This document shows, in pieces, positions 39,392-42,327 of a stretch of 42,327 nt of DNA. The DNA comes from Oscillospiraceae bacterium (GTDB taxonomy: Bacteria > Bacillota > Clostridia > Oscillospirales > Oscillospiraceae), in NCBI GenBank assembly GCA_018053145.1, contig JAGPMA010000014.1:1-42327 (forward strand), read 5' to 3'. Within the stretch, counting starts at the first letter, position 1; each line of letters begins with the position of its first letter. The notes under the pieces were generated by a model. That model ran no database searches, was not told the DNA's origin, and saw nothing but the letters and a program-made list of their open reading frames with translations. A program made the position numbers and the translations under genes.

Positions 39392-40126
39392 TTAGAGCTT
39401 TTCCATTCGATTGAGCATATAGCTGTGTGCGGCGTTTTCAAGCGCGTCGTTTAAGGGTGAAAGTTCGGTGTTTGGGTAACGGCGCGAAAGCGCGGTCTGT
39501 AAAATAAAGTCCGCAAATTCCGGATTCTTTGGCAGAATCGGGCCGTGGCAGTAAGCACCGAAGACGTTTTTGTAACGAGCGCCCTCTGTTTGATCCTCCC
39601 CATTGTTGCCAAAGCCGCTCAAAACTGTTCCAAGCGGGGCAACTCCCGAACCAAGATAGGTCTTGCCACTGTGGTTTTCAAAACCGACAATGGTTGAAGC
39701 GCTGCTCTCGTCGGAGCATTTGAACATATAGTTTCCAATCATGCGCTCATCAGAGCCGACGGTGTGAAGATTAAGTGCACCGATATAGTCGCACTGAGTT
39801 CCGGTATGAGTGAGGTAGTATTGCCCCATCATCTGATAGCCGCCACAAATACAGAGAAATACTTTTTCGTCCTCGACAGCTGAAAGAATTTCCTTATCCT
39901 TGCCGCTGTGCAAATCCGCAAGTAGAACCTCTTGCTCAAAGTCCTGACCTCCGCCGATGAAAAAGAGGTCAAAACGAGTAAAATCGGCGTGCGCTCCGAT
40001 AGGGAGGGAGGTGACTTCACACTCGATGCCGCGCCACTCTAGGCGCTTTTTAAGGCAGAGAATATTGCCTGTATCACCGTAAAGGTTGAGCACATCGGGA
40101 TAAAGGTGGCAAATGTTAATTTTCAT
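39392..40126 (-). CDS. gatD: Lipid II isoglutaminyl synthase, glutaminase subunit GatD
   Basis: A 244-residue class I glutamine amidotransferase-like protein. The nucleophile is in LCICGGYQMMGQ (Cys94, the same number as in S. aureus GatD), and the catalytic histidine is in AYCHGPILPKNP (His194). It releases ammonia from glutamine for MurT, which amidates the D-Glu of lipid II. The start is the ATG at 40126 with GGGGG 6 nt upstream, 10 bp after murT; the in-frame ATG 36 bp earlier overlaps the murT end and has no ribosome site. Confidence 0.96.
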   Translation of the reverse strand: MKINICHLYPDVLNLYGDTGNILCLKKRLEWRGIECEVTSLPIGAHADFTRFDLFFIGGGQDFEQEVLLADLHSGKDKEILSAVEDEKVFLCICGGYQMMGQYYLTHTGTQCDYIGALNLHTVGSDERMIGNYMFKCSDESSASTIVGFENHSGKTYLGSGVAPLGTVLSGFGNNGEDQTEGARYKNVFGAYCHGPILPKNPEFADFILQTALSRRYPNTELSPLNDALENAAHSYMLNRMEKL

Positions 40127-40136
40127 TTTGTTCCCC

Positions 40137-41507
40137 CTATTCCCAAAAGTCTTTGCCGCCAAAAGCAGCGCTCATTTTTGCCCGCAAATCCATCATGGCG
40201 GTGTAAGTCGGCATAATAATTACAGGGAGAGGCTGGTCCGACATTTGCTTTATGAGGTCGTCGTAATCGTCGAAGACCCGAAGCTTGCTTTCGTCAATAC
40301 TGGCGTATTTTAGCCTAACCGCCATATCGCCGGAGCGTATTCCGGAAACGTAGATTTCCGGAATACGCTCATCCATTTCGGTAAGCTTTTCGAAGTTAAC
40401 ATCCCAAATCCACGAAACGTCCTTGCCATCCGCCGAGTTGTCATTAAGGCAGCAGACGAAAACAGTGTTTTCGGTAAGGCTTGTGAGGTAGTTGATAACC
40501 TGGTTGCAGCCGGCGGGGTTTTTTACTAAAATAATTCGGGCAGAATGTCCGCCCAAGTCAAACTGCTCCATGCGTCCAAAGCCGCAGGAGAAGCTGGAGA
40601 TTGCACTTTTCGCGTCGTTTCGGTTAAAACCGACAGCCTCGGAAACGGCAAGTGCACCGACAGCGTTGTATATGTTATACCCGCCGGGTAAATTTATCGT
40701 TACCAGCTCGTCATCACCGAAGACGCGTATGCGAACTTTTGTGGAGCTGATTGAAGTACCCAGTATCTCTGTTACAGAAATTTGAGTGTCTGGGCGCTTA
40801 TATCCGCAATCAGGACAGAAAAAGCCACCAAGATGAGCGAAGGTGCGGTAGCTGTATTCGTATTCATGCTTGCACTTTATGCAGTGCGGCGCGTCCGAAA
40901 CCTCATCAACCGGATTTTTGTAAATCGGAACATCTACGCCGTAATAGATGACTTTGTTTGGGATATGCCATGCAATTGAGGCTGTTAGCGAGCAATCGGC
41001 ATTAAGGCATACAATTGCATTCGGGGAGTTTTTAATGCCGATAAGTAAATTTTGAAGTGTGCCGGAAACCTCGCCATAGCGGTCAAGTTGGTCTCGAAAC
41101 ACATTTGTTACCAAAACAACGGAAGGATTAATCAGACGGCATACCTCTTTTGAGGCGGCTTCGTCACATTCGATTACAGCGTTTGCTTTTTTTGGTCTGC
41201 CCGTCAGAGTTGAATTTTCAATAAATATAGCAGTGATGCCGTTAATAAGATTAGCGCCTGAACGGTTGGCAAAATAGGACTTGCCTGATTTAACGTAGAT
41301 TTCCTCAATGATTCTTGAACTTGTTGTTTTGCCGTTAGTGCCCGTGACAATTACGCAGTTAACGTCCTTTGAAAGGTGGTGAAGCAGCTCAGGACATATT
41401 CGGATTGCTATTTTTCCGGGGATAGCTGTACCCCCGCGACCAATAAGGCGAAGTAATTTAATTGTGAGCTTGCAGACGGAAACCGCAAAAAATACTTTTA
41501 TCTTCAT
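40137..41507 (-). CDS. murT: Lipid II isoglutaminyl synthase, Mur-ligase subunit MurT
   Basis: A 456-residue Mur-ligase-like protein: P-loop VTGTNGKTTS (54-63), DEAASKEV (115-122), FRDQLDRYGE (138-147), the zinc ribbon inserted in the middle domain (Cys209, Cys212, Cys231, Cys234) that marks MurT, and the DUF1727 tail. With GatD it converts the alpha-carboxyl of D-Glu in lipid II to an amide. Amidation is needed for efficient cross-linking in many Gram-positives. The ribosome site is weak (AGGA, 5 nt upstream). A 29-bp dyad lies in its leader. Confidence 0.96.
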   Translation of the reverse strand: MKIKVFFAVSVCKLTIKLLRLIGRGGTAIPGKIAIRICPELLHHLSKDVNCVIVTGTNGKTTSSRIIEEIYVKSGKSYFANRSGANLINGITAIFIENSTLTGRPKKANAVIECDEAASKEVCRLINPSVVLVTNVFRDQLDRYGEVSGTLQNLLIGIKNSPNAIVCLNADCSLTASIAWHIPNKVIYYGVDVPIYKNPVDEVSDAPHCIKCKHEYEYSYRTFAHLGGFFCPDCGYKRPDTQISVTEILGTSISSTKVRIRVFGDDELVTINLPGGYNIYNAVGALAVSEAVGFNRNDAKSAISSFSCGFGRMEQFDLGGHSARIILVKNPAGCNQVINYLTSLTENTVFVCCLNDNSADGKDVSWIWDVNFEKLTEMDERIPEIYVSGIRSGDMAVRLKYASIDESKLRVFDDYDDLIKQMSDQPLPVIIMPTYTAMMDLRAKMSAAFGGKDFWE

Positions 41508-41521
41508 AGTATCCTAACCGG

Positions 41522-41550
41522 CAGATAATCTCATGATTAGAGACTATCTG
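41522..41550. promoter_or_regulatory. 29-bp dyad at the 5' end of the murT-gatD transcript
   Basis: CAGATA-A-TCTC and GAGA-C-TATCTG are inverted arms around ATGATTA, 4 bp downstream of a minus-strand TATAAT (41560-41555). It may be an operator or a 5' stabilising hairpin. Confidence 0.45.
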
Positions 41551-41581
41551 TCTAATTATATCTAAATAAGAGACGATTGCT

Positions 41582-42111
<530 letters not shown>

Positions 42112-42206
42112 TTAATATTAAATAGAGTAAATGGATTTTTTTATCGCAAAACATGCAACCTATTTCTTTGCGTTTTGTAACGTTGTCAAAGACACACATT
42201 GACTAG

Positions 42207-42326
42207 TCAAACGTATGTTTTCCTGTATGACTTTGGCATGCTAGACGTAACCATTGCCTTGGTATAAAGTGCTTTGTTCTGTGGCTCAAGGCCGGGGATA
42301 GCCTTGTCCAGACACGCTTTTGTCTC
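42207..42326 (-). CDS. Possible C-terminal end of an unidentified protein, cut by the window edge
   Basis: The minus strand is open for about 39 codons from the window edge to a TGA at 42207-42209, reading ETKACLDKAIPGLEPQNK... and ending KSYRKTYV. I do not recognise it. The stop lies in a perfect 12-bp palindrome, TTGACTAGTCAA (42199-42210). It may be the end of a real gene or just an open frame near the ligase remnant. The gap 42091-42206 is AT-rich and shows nothing else. Confidence 0.25.
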   Translation of the reverse strand, partial: ETKACLDKAIPGLEPQNKALYTKAMVTSSMPKSYRKTYV

Positions 42327-42327
42327 G

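Overview
The window looks like the chromosome of a Gram-positive Bacillota of the class Clostridia. The signs are two T-box leaders, a murT-gatD pair, dapL-type lysine synthesis, an RNase M5-like Toprim protein, NrdR, YtrA-type GntR/ABC modules, strong AGGAGG ribosome sites, TTGACA-N17-TATAAT promoters and frequent UUG starts. Genus cannot be fixed from the sequence. I see no insertion sequence, phage module, CRISPR array or rRNA; nearly all of it reads as housekeeping chromosome with short intergenic gaps.

Layout. 1-3475 (minus): the 5' part of a folate cyclodeaminase/cyclohydrolase gene, then a cobalt/nickel ECF importer (cbiM with fused PDGLE domain, cbiQ, ATPase) behind a leader with alternative hairpins. 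3476-4930: a gene-poor stretch, a lone 72-residue protein that looks highly expressed, and a small membrane protein. 5090-9168 (plus): two consecutive GntR-ATPase-permease modules, each with a dyad over the promoter -10. 9219-12615 (minus): an alanine-type aminotransferase behind an alanine T-box, then a ybaK / radical-SAM / hotdog-thioesterase operon. 12752-17366 (plus): argG, 6-phosphofructokinase, an HD-domain protein and a MATE exporter. 17432-21345: a small membrane protein (minus), then alaS behind its own alanine T-box, and a HIT protein. 21386-26584: a serine hydrolase (minus), comEC, holA and an RNase M5-like gene. 26777-32604: nrdR convergent with a DUF421/DUF4363 pair, then dapF, dapL, glmS and a ferredoxin. 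32701-39309: an unknown membrane protein behind a large palindrome, a VanY-like carboxypeptidase, a lipid flippase, recG, a lipoprotein, tRNA-Gly(CCC) and a PAP2 protein. 39392-41507 (minus): murT and gatD. 41582-42090: the decayed remains of an NAD-dependent DNA ligase gene. The right edge has a possible gene end.

How they work together. Several genes serve envelope building: dapF and dapL (meso-diaminopimelate), glmS (amino sugars), murT-gatD (lipid II amidation), VanY (D-Ala removal) and the flippase. Alanine supply and charging are tied together because both the aminotransferase and alaS carry T-boxes whose specifier codon I read as GCC. Replication and repair are represented by holA, recG, comEC and nrdR.

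The best candidates for something undescribed are the lone 72-residue protein, the membrane protein behind the 26-bp palindrome, the alanine T-box pair and the paired GntR/ABC modules. None amounts to a clearly new system from sequence alone.
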